Shown here in pieces: positions 1-8,255 of a DNA stretch of 64,000 nucleotides. Numbering within the stretch: the stretch's first letter is position 1; each line of letters begins with the position of its first letter. Below the pieces are notes generated by a model. The model was not told the origin of the DNA. It did no database searches and worked only from the letters and a program-made list of their open reading frames with translations. Location of the stretch: the NCBI RefSeq assembly GCF_001701025.1, contig NZ_CP016793.1, forward strand, positions 7,440,001-7,504,000, in the 5' to 3' direction. The stretch comes from Lentzea guizhouensis (GTDB taxonomy: Bacteria; Actinomycetota; Actinomycetes; Mycobacteriales; Pseudonocardiaceae). A program made the position numbers and the translations under genes.

Positions 1-181
1 TCACCGACACGCCAGAGCCGTGTTCGCCGAGCAGGGCGAGGCCGGTGGTGGTCTTGCCGCTGCCCGAGGCGCCGACCAGGGCGAGCACCCGGCCGGCGGA
101 CAGAGCGAAGCTGACGCTGTCGAGCAGCACGTGCCCGTCCACCTCGGCACGCAGGTCCTCGACGTGCACGACCGGGCTCAC
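1..181 (-). CDS. ABC transporter ATP-binding protein, N-terminal part (DppD/OppD type)
   Basis: Only the first 60 residues are in the window; the gene continues past the left edge. It begins with GTG at 181, overlapping the stop of the permease gene by four bases (GTGA). The fragment has the usual beta-strand start of an ABC ATPase and a complete Walker A motif, GASGSGKTTT, at about residue 40. In peptide/nickel importers this subunit sits on the cytoplasmic face and drives uptake by ATP hydrolysis. Its place directly after two DppBC-like permeases and a solute-binding protein makes it the first ATPase of the same importer. A second ATPase or a fused double ATPase probably lies outside the window. 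Confidence 0.85.
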   Translation of the reverse strand, partial: MSPVVHVEDLRAEVDGHVLLDSVSFALSAGRVLALVGASGSGKTTTGLALLGEHGSGVSV

Positions 182-951
182 GTGCGCACCTTCCTCAGGG
201 CGCGGTCGAACACCAGGTTCAGCCCGACGGACAACGCGACGATCAGCAGTGCGGGCACCACCACGGTCAACGGCTGCAGGAACAACCCACCTCGATTGCG
301 GTCCACCATCACGGCCCAGTCCGCCGCGTCGGGCGGCACGCCGACACCGAGGAAGCTGGCCGATGCCACCAGGTACAGCGCCGCCGTGAGCCGGACACCC
401 ACGTCGGCGGCGAGCGTGCGCAGCATCGACCATCCTGTGTAGACGATCGAAGTCCGCCACCACGACTCGCCCTGCATGCGCATCGCCTCCAGGGCGGGTC
501 GTCCGGAGATCTCGAGTGCCGCCGCCCGCGAGAGGCGGGCCACGTCGGGGAAGTTGACGAGGGTGACCACACCGATGAGCACCGGGAGGCCTTGCCCGGC
601 GATGGCGGCCACGAGGATCAGCACCAGCAGCGACGGCACCGCGAGCAGCACGTCGAGCGGCCGCATCAGCACCTCGTCGACCAACCGCAGCCGCGCCGTG
701 GCCGCGAGCACGCCGTAGGGCACACCGGCCAGGTAGGAGAGCACGGTCGCGATCAACGCCACCAGCACGACCGTCTGGCCACCCGCGAGCACCTGGTACC
801 AGGCATCGCGGCCCACGAAGTCGGTGCCGAGCGGCCCCAGCGGAATGAAAGGCGCGCTGCGGGTCTGCTGGTCCGGCACGAACAGCGGTCCCAGCAATGC
901 CAGGGCCAACGGCACCGCGATCAGCAGCCCGCCGATGCCCGCCCGCTTCAC
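178..951 (-). CDS. ABC transporter permease, DppC/NikC family
   Basis: A 257-residue membrane protein with about five hydrophobic segments. It has the DppC-type N-terminus, in which one helix is followed by a short loop ending in PLGTDFVGRD, the conserved LGTD..GRD box. The cytoplasmic EAA loop lies around LEISGRPALEAMRMQGESWW. The GTG start at 951 overlaps the TGA of the upstream permease gene. The open frame extends further upstream, but that stretch is antisense to DppB and is not used. It pairs with the DppB-like subunit to form the channel of a peptide, nickel or metallophore importer. The substrate cannot be read from the permease itself. Confidence 0.85.
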   Translation of the reverse strand: MKRAGIGGLLIAVPLALALLGPLFVPDQQTRSAPFIPLGPLGTDFVGRDAWYQVLAGGQTVVLVALIATVLSYLAGVPYGVLAATARLRLVDEVLMRPLDVLLAVPSLLVLILVAAIAGQGLPVLIGVVTLVNFPDVARLSRAAALEISGRPALEAMRMQGESWWRTSIVYTGWSMLRTLAADVGVRLTAALYLVASASFLGVGVPPDAADWAVMVDRNRGGLFLQPLTVVVPALLIVALSVGLNLVFDRALRKVRT

Positions 952-1892
952 GCGACCACCTCCGCGCGCGGAGCGAGCCGGAACGCCACCAGGTCGGCCA
1001 GCAGGTTCACGGCCACCGTGGTGACGGCGAAGACCACGGCCAGGCCCTGCACGACCGGGAGGTCGCGGGCGGCCACGGAGTCCACCAGGACGGTGCCGAG
1101 CCCGGGGATCACGAACACCGCTTCGACGACGATCACGCCGCCCAGCAACCAGTCCGTGGTCCGCGCGACCTGCTGCACGGCCGGTGCCAGTGCGTTGGGC
1201 AGCGCGTGGGCGAACCGCACCCGCGTCTCGCCGATCCCGAGGCGGCGGGCATGGCGCACGTAGTCGGACGCCAGCGCGTCCACCATGCCCGCACGGACCA
1301 GGCGGCTGATCGAGCAGATCGGCCGGGCCAGCAGCACCACCAGCGGCAGCACCAGCACCGCAGGCTGGGCGAACAGGTCCGCGCCCACCGCCGTCGGCGG
1401 CAGCCAGGCCAGCTGCACGCCGAACACCGCGATCAGCACCACGGCGAGCGCGAACTCGGGGATCGAGTGCAGCGCCACGCTGATCGACGTCAACGCCCGG
1501 TCCAGCAGACTGCCTTCGCGCAACGCGGCCAGCACACCGACCAGCACCGAGATCGGGACCAGCAGCACCAGGGTCAGCGCCGCCAGCGCGACGGTCGGGC
1601 CGATCCCGCCGAACAGGAAGTCCGCGACCGGTCGGCCCGACACCAGCGACACGCCGAAGTCGAGCTGGGGCAGCCCGAGGAGCCACTCCGCGAACCGCTC
1701 GAACGTCGGCCGGTCCAGGCCCATGGCCGCGCGGATCTGGGCGATCCGCGCGGGGTCGGGGTTGTCCCCGGCCAAGGCCACCGCCGCGTCTCCTGGCAGG
1801 GCCTCGACCAGGAAGAACACGAGGGTGACCACGGCGAGCACCTGCACCAGCCCGAGCGCGGCCCGCCGGACCGCGTAGGACGCGAGACTCAC
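948..1892 (-). CDS. ABC transporter permease, DppB/NikB family
   Basis: A 314-residue permease. The N-terminal helix is followed by the FFLVEALPGDAA segment, corresponding to the F..v..LPGDPa signature of DppB proteins. Several membrane helices follow, and the EAA-like loop reads ASDYVRHARRLGIGETRVRF. The GTG start at 1892 overlaps the stop of the solute-binding protein gene. Together with the next gene it forms the membrane pore of the importer. Overlap on both sides implies translational coupling within the operon that begins near 9502. Nickel, peptide and opine-metallophore systems all use this family, so the context rather than the sequence suggests a metal-complex substrate. Confidence 0.85.
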   Translation of the reverse strand: MSLASYAVRRAALGLVQVLAVVTLVFFLVEALPGDAAVALAGDNPDPARIAQIRAAMGLDRPTFERFAEWLLGLPQLDFGVSLVSGRPVADFLFGGIGPTVALAALTLVLLVPISVLVGVLAALREGSLLDRALTSISVALHSIPEFALAVVLIAVFGVQLAWLPPTAVGADLFAQPAVLVLPLVVLLARPICSISRLVRAGMVDALASDYVRHARRLGIGETRVRFAHALPNALAPAVQQVARTTDWLLGGVIVVEAVFVIPGLGTVLVDSVAARDLPVVQGLAVVFAVTTVAVNLLADLVAFRLAPRAEVVA

Positions 1893-3418
1893 CCCAGCCA
1901 CACCTTGTCGAAGCGGGCCCAGTCCAGCGTGTTCGCGGGTGCGGTGGAGATGCCGCCGACGTTCGGCTTCGCGCCCACGATCCAATCGGCGAAGCCCCAC
2001 ATCAGGTAGCCGCCCTCGGCGTGCAGCACGCGCTGCATCTCGCGGTAGGCCTCGCCGCGCGCGGCCGGGTCCGAAGTGGACACCGCCTTCTCGTAGAGCG
2101 CGTCGAACTCGGGCCGCGCCCACTTGGTCACGTTGGTGCCCGAGCCGCTGAGCAGGCGCTGCGCGACGTGGGTCTCGATGGGCATGGCGCCGGAGCGGAA
2201 GCTCGACAGCGAGCCGTTCTTCAAGGTGTCAGCCCAGTAGCTGTCCTTGTTGCCCTGCACGACCTCGATCGTCAGACCGGACCCCTTGGCCTGGTCGGCG
2301 AACACGGTGGCGGCCTCGACCATGCCCGCTGCGGCCGTCGAGGTGTCGAGCTTGACCGTCAGGCCTTCGGCGCCGGCTTTGCGGATCAGGAACTTGGCCT
2401 TGTCCAGGTCACGCTCCCGCTGGGGCAGGTCGTCGGCGTAGTGCTGGTAGCCCTTGCCGAACAGGTCGTTGCCGACCTGGCCGCTGCCCGCGAGCACCGA
2501 CTCCACCAGCTGTGGCCGGTCGGTGAGCAGGAACAGCGCCTCCCGCAGGTCGCGGTTGTCGAACGGCGCCCGGTCCACCTTCATCGCGAACGCCTGCACG
2601 GCGCTGTTGGGGGAGCGGTGGATCGTCATCCGGTCGCCGGAGGCGTTGCTGCGCGCGGTGGTCGGGGTCAGGTCGTGGGCGTACTCGACCTGCCCGCCCA
2701 GCAACGCGTTGGTGCGCGCGGACTCCTCGTTGGCGATCACGAACTCCAGCTCGTCCAGCAGCGGCGCACCCTCCCAGTAGTTCGGGTTGCGCTTGAGCAG
2801 CACGGACCTGCCCGGCTCGAACGACACGAAGCTGAACGCCCCCGACCCGACCGGCTTGGCGAAGTCCTCGACGCCCTCGGGCACGATGTAGGCGCCGAAG
2901 GCGGCCAGTGCGTTGGGGAACTCACCGAAGGGCCGCTTCAGGGCGAACTCCACGGTGCGGTCGTCGACCGCGCGGCTGTTGGGCAGGTCGATCAGCGCGA
3001 GGCTCGACTTGGCGCGGAATGCGCGGTTCGGGTCGAGGATGCGCGCGTAGCTGGCGAGCACGTCCTGAGCCCGCACCGGTCTGCCGTCGTGGAACGCCGC
3101 CTGGCGCAGGCTGATCCGCCAGCGCGTCAGGTCTGCGTTCGGCTCCCACTTCTCCGCCAGCCGCGGCTGCGGTGACACGTCGTTGCCGAGGTCGGCGAGC
3201 TTGTCGAACATCGCCTTGGACCGCGCGGCTTCACCGAACAGGTTGGCCAGGTGCGGGTCGAGGACCTCCTTGGCGCCACCACCGGCGAACGCGGCGCGGA
3301 GCCTGCCGCCGGTGCGCGGCGTGGAAGAGGCCGAGGTCGCACCACTGCCGCACCCCGCGAGGGTGACGACCGCCAGACCGGAGGTGAGGCCGAGGAAACC
3401 GCGGCGGTTCAGGGACAT
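1889..3418 (-). CDS. Extracellular solute-binding lipoprotein, family 5 (peptide/nickel/metallophore type)
   Basis: A 509-residue SBP_bac_5 protein. The N-terminus MSLNRRGFLG followed by a hydrophobic stretch and LAGC (Cys23) indicates a lipoprotein signal; the double Arg suggests Tat export is possible. Family landmarks are visible: LAEKWEPNADLTRWRISLR, FHDGRPVRAQDV, YWEGAPLLDELEF and FDNRDLREALFLLTDR. The ATG at 3418 is chosen because signal and lipobox follow directly. The gene lies 11 bases after the methyltransferase gene, the only clear non-overlap in the operon. In staphylopine-like and nickel-chelate systems such proteins capture the metal-loaded chelator outside the cell. Here I infer the same role from the neighbouring biosynthetic genes. 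Confidence 0.82.
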   Translation of the reverse strand: MSLNRRGFLGLTSGLAVVTLAGCGSGATSASSTPRTGGRLRAAFAGGGAKEVLDPHLANLFGEAARSKAMFDKLADLGNDVSPQPRLAEKWEPNADLTRWRISLRQAAFHDGRPVRAQDVLASYARILDPNRAFRAKSSLALIDLPNSRAVDDRTVEFALKRPFGEFPNALAAFGAYIVPEGVEDFAKPVGSGAFSFVSFEPGRSVLLKRNPNYWEGAPLLDELEFVIANEESARTNALLGGQVEYAHDLTPTTARSNASGDRMTIHRSPNSAVQAFAMKVDRAPFDNRDLREALFLLTDRPQLVESVLAGSGQVGNDLFGKGYQHYADDLPQRERDLDKAKFLIRKAGAEGLTVKLDTSTAAAGMVEAATVFADQAKGSGLTIEVVQGNKDSYWADTLKNGSLSSFRSGAMPIETHVAQRLLSGSGTNVTKWARPEFDALYEKAVSTSDPAARGEAYREMQRVLHAEGGYLMWGFADWIVGAKPNVGGISTAPANTLDWARFDKVWLG

Positions 3419-3429
3419 GCTGGTTCCTT

Positions 3430-4215
3430 TCACTGGCACCCGTCTCGGCGGAGGCGGGCCACGACGTGGAGGCGGTCGCCGGACAGCTCGCCGCTCAGCG
3501 GGGCGTCGGCGGTCCAGGGCTGATCGGTGCGCGGGCCGGGGGAGTCGAACAGTGCGAGCACCTCGAACCCGGCGAGGTCGAGCAGGTGCCGCAGTTCCTG
3601 CGGGAACAGCAGCCGCCAGGCCGATCGCTGCACGAGCGGTTCGGTGCGCTCCGCCCACTCCCAGGTGCGCCGACGGCGCAGCAGTTGGGCGGCGTGGTCG
3701 ATCCACAGCTCGGTGTTCGAGGTGTATTCGGTGCCCCGCCACGTGACCGAACGGGTGCGCACACCATCGAGGAGTTCGGTGTTGCCCAGGAAGAACGCGC
3801 CGTTGCGCATTTCCGCCACGAACAACCCGCCGGGTAGCAGGTGCGCGCGGCACCGTTCCAGGAAGACCGTGAGGTCGGCGTTGGTGTGGCAGTACAGCAT
3901 CGCGCTGTCCAGGCAGGTCATGACGTCGAAGCGGCGATCGAGGTCGAAGGACCGCATGTCGGCCAACGCCACGTCGACGGCCGGGTGGTGCTCGCGCATG
4001 TGCGCGATCATGTTCTCCGAGCTGTCCACCCCGGCGACGCGATAACCGTTGCGGGACAACCAGCCCGCGTCACGACCGGTGCCGCAACCGATGTCGAGCA
4101 GGTCCCGTCCGCCGCCGAACCGGGTGACCACGTCGTGCACGAACCTCGCCGCCACGTGCTCGGGGTCGGGGAACTGGTGTTCGTACAGCTCAGGGTTGTC
4201 GGTGAGCAGGTTCAT
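3430..4215 (-). CDS. Class I SAM-dependent methyltransferase
   Basis: A 261-residue protein with the SAM-binding motif LLDIGCGTGRD at residues 39-49, an acidic residue ending beta-2 (AGVDSSENMI) and the motif II region ADMRSFDLDRRFDVM. It belongs to the small-molecule methyltransferase group. The ATG at 4215 overlaps the stop of the exporter gene (ATGA). Placed between the exporter and importer genes of a putative metallophore operon, it most likely N- or O-methylates the product or an intermediate. No substrate can be deduced. Methylation is not a universal step in opine-type metallophores, so this gene adds to the case for a different chemistry. Confidence 0.8.
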   Translation of the reverse strand: MNLLTDNPELYEHQFPDPEHVAARFVHDVVTRFGGGRDLLDIGCGTGRDAGWLSRNGYRVAGVDSSENMIAHMREHHPAVDVALADMRSFDLDRRFDVMTCLDSAMLYCHTNADLTVFLERCRAHLLPGGLFVAEMRNGAFFLGNTELLDGVRTRSVTWRGTEYTSNTELWIDHAAQLLRRRRTWEWAERTEPLVQRSAWRLLFPQELRHLLDLAGFEVLALFDSPGPRTDQPWTADAPLSGELSGDRLHVVARLRRDGCQ

Positions 4216-5384
4216 CTGGCTACCTCCTGCTGCCGTGGCGTGAGGGCGCCGCGCCGGTGCAACCAGGCCACACCCGCGGCGCTGATGAGTCCGATCGCGA
4301 CGCACAGCAGTGACGCGAGCCGGTCGCCGAACCCGCTCACCCATCCGATCGCGGTGTTGCCCAGCGCGGCCGCCAGCCCAGAGCCGAGGTAGAACACACC
4401 GAAGTGCGTGCCGGCGAGGCTGTCCGGGCCGAACGACGGGATCAGGTCGTAGACCAGGGGATGCGCGATCATCACGCCGACCGCCAAAGCGAGCGTGGCC
4501 ACCAGCACGGGCACGAGTCCGGACCACAGCGCGGGCGCGGCGAATCCCGCGCCCATGACGGCGAGACCCACAGCGATCACAGGACCCCGCGCACGATCGG
4601 AGACGAAGCGGGTGATGCGGACCTGGAACAGCAGCGTGACGATCGTGGACACGAGGAACAGCGCGGCGACCACGCCCGCCCAGCCGGTCGCCTTCTGCGC
4701 CTGGATCGGCAGCAGCAGGTAGAGCTGGTTCTGCAGGACGAACATTCCGCTGAGCACGCAGGTGAACGCCACGAACCGGCGGTTCGACAGGCACTCGCGC
4801 CAGTCGCCGAGGATCGACCCGCCCTTGCGCGCAGCCGCCCGCGCGGGCAGCACGACGGCCTGCGCGATGGTCAGTGCGGCGAAGATCCCGGCCGCCACCA
4901 CCGCGGAGACTCGGAAGTCCCACAGCAAGAGCACACTGCCGAGCACCGGTCCGCACAGCGCACCCGCCTGGGCGTAGACGTTGAACCGGGCGAACGCCTC
5001 GGTGCGCGCCTTTCCCGCCTCCAAAGCGATGTACGCGCGCACTGCGGGGTTGAACAGTGCCCCGGCCAGTCCGCTGAGGACAGAGGCGGCCAGCACCACG
5101 GTGAGCGAGTCACCGATCGCGAACAACCCGAACCCCACCGCGCGCAGACCGCAGCCGAGGAGGATGGCGGTGCGCGGCCCGAGCCGGTCCGACACCGTTC
5201 CTCCCACCAGGAACAGACCCTGCTGGCTCAGCGTGCGGACGCCGAGCACAACGCCGATCACCGCGGCGGACATGCCGAGGCTGCCCAGGTGTGTGGCGAG
5301 GTAGGGGATGAGCAGGTAGAAGCCGGTGTTGACGGCGAACTGGTTGACCAGCAGCAGCCGCACCGGCAGTGCGAACCGGGTCAT
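4212..5384 (-). CDS. Major facilitator superfamily transporter, probable exporter
   Basis: A 390-residue, twelve-helix MFS protein. The loop between helices 2 and 3 contains GGTVSDRLGPRTAI, matching the G..aDr.GrR signature of drug-efflux-type MFS proteins. The ATG at 5384 overlaps the epimerase-like gene's stop. Secreted small molecules such as staphylopine and staphyloferrin leave the cell through MFS exporters encoded beside their biosynthetic genes, while uptake uses a separate ABC system. This operon has both parts. I therefore infer that it exports the metal-free product. An unrelated efflux role cannot be excluded. Confidence 0.8.
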   Translation of the reverse strand: MTRFALPVRLLLVNQFAVNTGFYLLIPYLATHLGSLGMSAAVIGVVLGVRTLSQQGLFLVGGTVSDRLGPRTAILLGCGLRAVGFGLFAIGDSLTVVLAASVLSGLAGALFNPAVRAYIALEAGKARTEAFARFNVYAQAGALCGPVLGSVLLLWDFRVSAVVAAGIFAALTIAQAVVLPARAAARKGGSILGDWRECLSNRRFVAFTCVLSGMFVLQNQLYLLLPIQAQKATGWAGVVAALFLVSTIVTLLFQVRITRFVSDRARGPVIAVGLAVMGAGFAAPALWSGLVPVLVATLALAVGVMIAHPLVYDLIPSFGPDSLAGTHFGVFYLGSGLAAALGNTAIGWVSGFGDRLASLLCVAIGLISAAGVAWLHRRGALTPRQQEVAR

Positions 5385-6409
5385 GGCCGCACCACGCCCA
5401 GTCCCGGTGCCCCGGACAGCCGCAGGGTGCCGTCCTCTCCGCCGATGCCCGACCACGGGTCGTGGGCGAGCAGCAGGTGCCCGTCCAGATCGGCCCACCG
5501 GGCGTGCCCGGCGAGGTGGACAGCGGGCGCGATGCCGAGCGAACTGGCGACCAGGCAGCCGAGCATCACGTCCAGTCCGCCTTCACGGGCGGCCGAGACG
5601 ATGTCCAGCGCCGGCCGCAGACCGCCGCACTTGGCCAGCTTGATGTTGATGCCGTCCACCGCGCCCGCGAGCTTGCGGACATCGGCAACCGTGGCGGCGT
5701 CCTCGTCTGCGATCAGTGGTGCCGGGCACCGCTCGTGGACCCAGGCCAACGCGTCCGGGGTACCAGGTGGGATCGGCTGCTCCACAGCGTCGAGCACGAC
5801 ACCGGCGGCGGTGAGGCGCTCCACGACGCGCACCGTCTCGTCCGGGCTCCAGCCGCCGTTGGGGTCGAGCACCAGCCGCGCGTCCGGCGCGGCGGCCCTG
5901 ATCGCGACCGTGGTGGCCACGTCCCGCTCCGGGTCGGCTCCGACCTTGACCTTGAGCAGGGAGAACCCGCGCTCGGTCAGCGAAGCTGCCTGGGCTGCGG
6001 CATCGTCCGGCGCGGTGATGCCGATCGTGTAGGCGGTCGGGGTGTCCTGCCACTCCTTGGTGCCGAGGAGGACGTGTGCCGGCACGTTCTGACGAAGGCC
6101 CAGCAGGTCGTGCAACGCCGCGTCGACCGCGGCACGCACTCCGGCGGGGATCGTCTCGTCCGCGTGCAGGACGTCGAGGGCGGTCTCGGGGGAGTCCGCG
6201 TCGGCGAGAACCGGCCGAAGCCGGTTCAGCCGGGACGTGATCGCTTGCACGTCGAGCTGGTAGTAGGTGCTGGTCACCACTTCGCCGTGGCCGTGCTGCC
6301 CGTCGTGTTCGACGATGACGCGTACGGCGTCACGGCGTGACATCACCGACCTGGAGATGCGCAGCGGTGTGCTCAGTTCGAGGCCGTAGACCTCCCAATC
6401 GACCTTCAT
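5381..6409 (-). CDS. Enolase-superfamily enzyme, dipeptide epimerase / muconate-cycloisomerase-like
   Basis: A 342-residue enolase-superfamily protein of the muconate lactonizing subgroup. The catalytic set can be read in order: K-x-K at residues 153-155 (LLKVKVG), metal ligands Asp182 (LVLDPNGGW), Glu210 (AVEQP) and Asp235 (IADED), and the second base Lys257 (NIKLAKCGG). This arrangement matches L-Ala-D/L-Glu-type dipeptide epimerases, which invert a C-alpha centre in a dipeptide, but o-succinylbenzoate synthases and N-acyl amino acid racemases share it. The ATG at 6409 overlaps the PLP gene's stop. With an ATP-grasp amide ligase in the same operon, epimerisation of a ligated dipeptide-like intermediate is the simplest proposal. 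Confidence 0.8.
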   Translation of the reverse strand: MKVDWEVYGLELSTPLRISRSVMSRRDAVRVIVEHDGQHGHGEVVTSTYYQLDVQAITSRLNRLRPVLADADSPETALDVLHADETIPAGVRAAVDAALHDLLGLRQNVPAHVLLGTKEWQDTPTAYTIGITAPDDAAAQAASLTERGFSLLKVKVGADPERDVATTVAIRAAAPDARLVLDPNGGWSPDETVRVVERLTAAGVVLDAVEQPIPPGTPDALAWVHERCPAPLIADEDAATVADVRKLAGAVDGINIKLAKCGGLRPALDIVSAAREGGLDVMLGCLVASSLGIAPAVHLAGHARWADLDGHLLLAHDPWSGIGGEDGTLRLSGAPGLGVVRP

Positions 6410-7464
6410 GCGAGCACCACTGCCCTCGGTGCGACAACCGACCGGCACCGCGTCCAGCCCGTCGCCTCGACCCGGTGCGGATCCCCGATCTCCACCGGCC
6501 GATCGGCGGCCGCCCCGAGCAGTCCGCGAGCAGTGCAGAAGTCGTCGTCGAAGATCGTGCCGAGGTAGCGGTGCGGGCCGTCGGGGAAGATCGTCGCGAC
6601 CACCGCCCCCGGCTCGACCCTGGCGGCCCAGGCGGCGACCAGTGCGACGGCGCCGCTGCTCCAGCCACCGGTGACGAAGGCGTCACGGGCGAGTCTGCGG
6701 CAGGCGTCGACCACCTCCACCGGGCCCAGCCAGTGCACCTCGTCGAACTCGGCGTAGGCGACGTTGCGGGGGTGGATGCTGCTGCCCAGTCCGCGCATCA
6801 CCCTGGCCCGCGCGGGTTGCCCGAAGATCGTGGAGCCGACGGTGTCCACGCCGATCAGCCGCACACCGGGCCAGTACCGGCGCAGTTCCCGGGCCACGCC
6901 GGCGCTGTGCCCGCCGGTGCCCACGCTGCAGACCAGCACGTCGACCGGGTCGAGCTGCTCCACGAGCTCCCTCGCCAGGCCGACATAACCCTTCGGGTTG
7001 TCAGGGTTGTTGTACTGGTCGGGCCAGTAGGCGTCGGGGAACTCACGCAGCACGGCTTGGAGCCGGTCCAGGCGGGCCTGTTGCCAGCCGCCCACCGGGT
7101 GCGGCCGGTCCACGACCTCCAGCCGCGCCCCGTGCGCCCGCAGCAGCGCGCGCATCGACGGCTCCAGCTCGCTGTCCACCACCAGGACGACCGGGTGACC
7201 GAACACCTGGCAGGCGAACGCGAGTCCGAGACCGAGCGTGCCGCTGGTGGACTCCACGACAACGGCGCCGGGGCGCAGCTCGCCGCGATCGCGAGCGGCA
7301 CGGAGCATCGACACGGCCGGCCGGGCTTTCATCCCGCCGGCGCTCAGGCATTCGAGCTTGGCCCAGAACCCGCTGTGCCGGTGGGGCAGCGGCGTGGTGA
7401 TGCGGGTGACCGGGCTCTGGCCGAGCAGGTCGAGCAGGTGCCGGTTCTGGCGCGGGATCATCAC
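6406..7464 (-). CDS. Cysteine-synthase-like PLP-dependent enzyme (fold type II)
   Basis: A 352-residue beta-family PLP enzyme. The Schiff-base lysine is Lys46 in GGMKARPA; the substrate loop is ESTSG at 71-75; the phosphate-binding glycine loop is GTGGHSAG at 182-189. The usual SxK-type segment (SVKDR) is altered, and the asparagine of the common TSGNTG loop is replaced, giving TSGTLG. That argues against a housekeeping O-acetylserine sulfhydrylase. Relatives such as SbnA make 2,3-diaminopropionate precursors for siderophores. A GTG at 7464 is immediately followed by an ATG at 7461; either could be used. I infer that it supplies an unusual amino acid (for example a diamino acid) to the operon's product, with substrate unknown. 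Confidence 0.8.
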   Translation of the reverse strand: MMIPRQNRHLLDLLGQSPVTRITTPLPHRHSGFWAKLECLSAGGMKARPAVSMLRAARDRGELRPGAVVVESTSGTLGLGLAFACQVFGHPVVLVVDSELEPSMRALLRAHGARLEVVDRPHPVGGWQQARLDRLQAVLREFPDAYWPDQYNNPDNPKGYVGLARELVEQLDPVDVLVCSVGTGGHSAGVARELRRYWPGVRLIGVDTVGSTIFGQPARARVMRGLGSSIHPRNVAYAEFDEVHWLGPVEVVDACRRLARDAFVTGGWSSGAVALVAAWAARVEPGAVVATIFPDGPHRYLGTIFDDDFCTARGLLGAAADRPVEIGDPHRVEATGWTRCRSVVAPRAVVLA

Positions 7465-8255
7465 GACGGGCGCTCCGTGTAGTGGTGGATCGTCGTGGGA
7501 CCGCCGTCGAGCCAGAAGAACGGATACGGCTCAGCCGAGACGGCGCGCACTCCGCTGCCGATGAACCACGGCAGGACCGCGGCGGCAGTCTGCGCGAACA
7601 GGACCATCGGCGTGCCTGCTGCGACGGCGCGCGACAGCAGCGGTTCGAACGTGCCGTTGCCGACTGTCATCCCCGAGGCGAGCACGAGGTCGCAGCCGTC
7701 GAGCGCGCTCTCCGCCTCGGTGGTGATCGGCTCGTCCCACTCGGTCCGGCCGCCCTTGTGATCGCACGCCACGTAGGTCGCGCCTCGCTCGCGCAGGTGG
7801 TGCAGCAGCGAGTTGACCACGCCGACCACCAGCACCCGGTCACCCGGTGCCGGATCGAGCAGGTCGACCACGGCAGCGGCGCGGGCCATGGACTTGGTCA
7901 GGGAGCTGCCGGAGCCGATGGTGGCGGACTTGGTGGCGGACAGGTGGTGCGGCCGGACGTGCGCCAGGTAGGCGTCGAGCACGGCGGTGCGGATGGCCGG
8001 GTTCGGGTGGCCGAGCAGCTCGAGCACGGTCGAACCGACGCAGCTGTGCACGTCGTCGTCGGCGACGTCCTCCACCGCGCAGGACCCGACCGCGTCTTCC
8101 ACGCGGAGGCTGACCACGGTGTTGCGGTAGGACTGCCCGCGCGTGGCGTGCCGGGCTCCCTGCCTGGTGGTGAACCCGACGCTCACGGTGCACGACGCGG
8201 GATCAGGGCCAAGCCCGCCACTTCGGACGAGCTCGACGAGGTCGGCGAGGGTCAC
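7461..8255 (-). CDS. DUF364 family protein (Rossmann-like 'heavy-metal chelation' domain)
   Basis: A 264-residue protein resembling DUF364, often preceded by a DUF4213 region. The C-terminal half has a Rossmann-like strand VLVVGVVNSLL (141-151) and the conserved SGMTVGNGTFEP segment (194-205). A Cys-containing segment lies at residues 59-72. The Pfam description connects the domain with metal chelation, but no enzyme activity is established to my knowledge. The GTG start at 8255 overlaps the ATP-grasp gene stop. Its obligate position between amide ligase and PLP enzyme suggests that it takes part in making or metallating the product rather than in transport. This is the least understood and potentially most informative gene of the operon. 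Confidence 0.75.
   Translation of the reverse strand: MTLADLVELVRSGGLGPDPASCTVSVGFTTRQGARHATRGQSYRNTVVSLRVEDAVGSCAVEDVADDDVHSCVGSTVLELLGHPNPAIRTAVLDAYLAHVRPHHLSATKSATIGSGSSLTKSMARAAAVVDLLDPAPGDRVLVVGVVNSLLHHLRERGATYVACDHKGGRTEWDEPITTEAESALDGCDLVLASGMTVGNGTFEPLLSRAVAAGTPMVLFAQTAAAVLPWFIGSGVRAVSAEPYPFFWLDGGPTTIHHYTERPS

Noticed and set aside
178..1686. Long N-terminal extension of the DppC-like permease frame
   Set aside because: The extra 245 residues are Arg/Gly/Ala-rich antisense of DppB; the GTG at 951 gives a normal family length and the usual overlap.
4404..6032. Very long plus-strand open frame opposite the exporter and epimerase genes
   Set aside because: It is rich in Arg/His/Gln with no domain and lies exactly opposite well-supported genes; a typical high-GC antisense frame.
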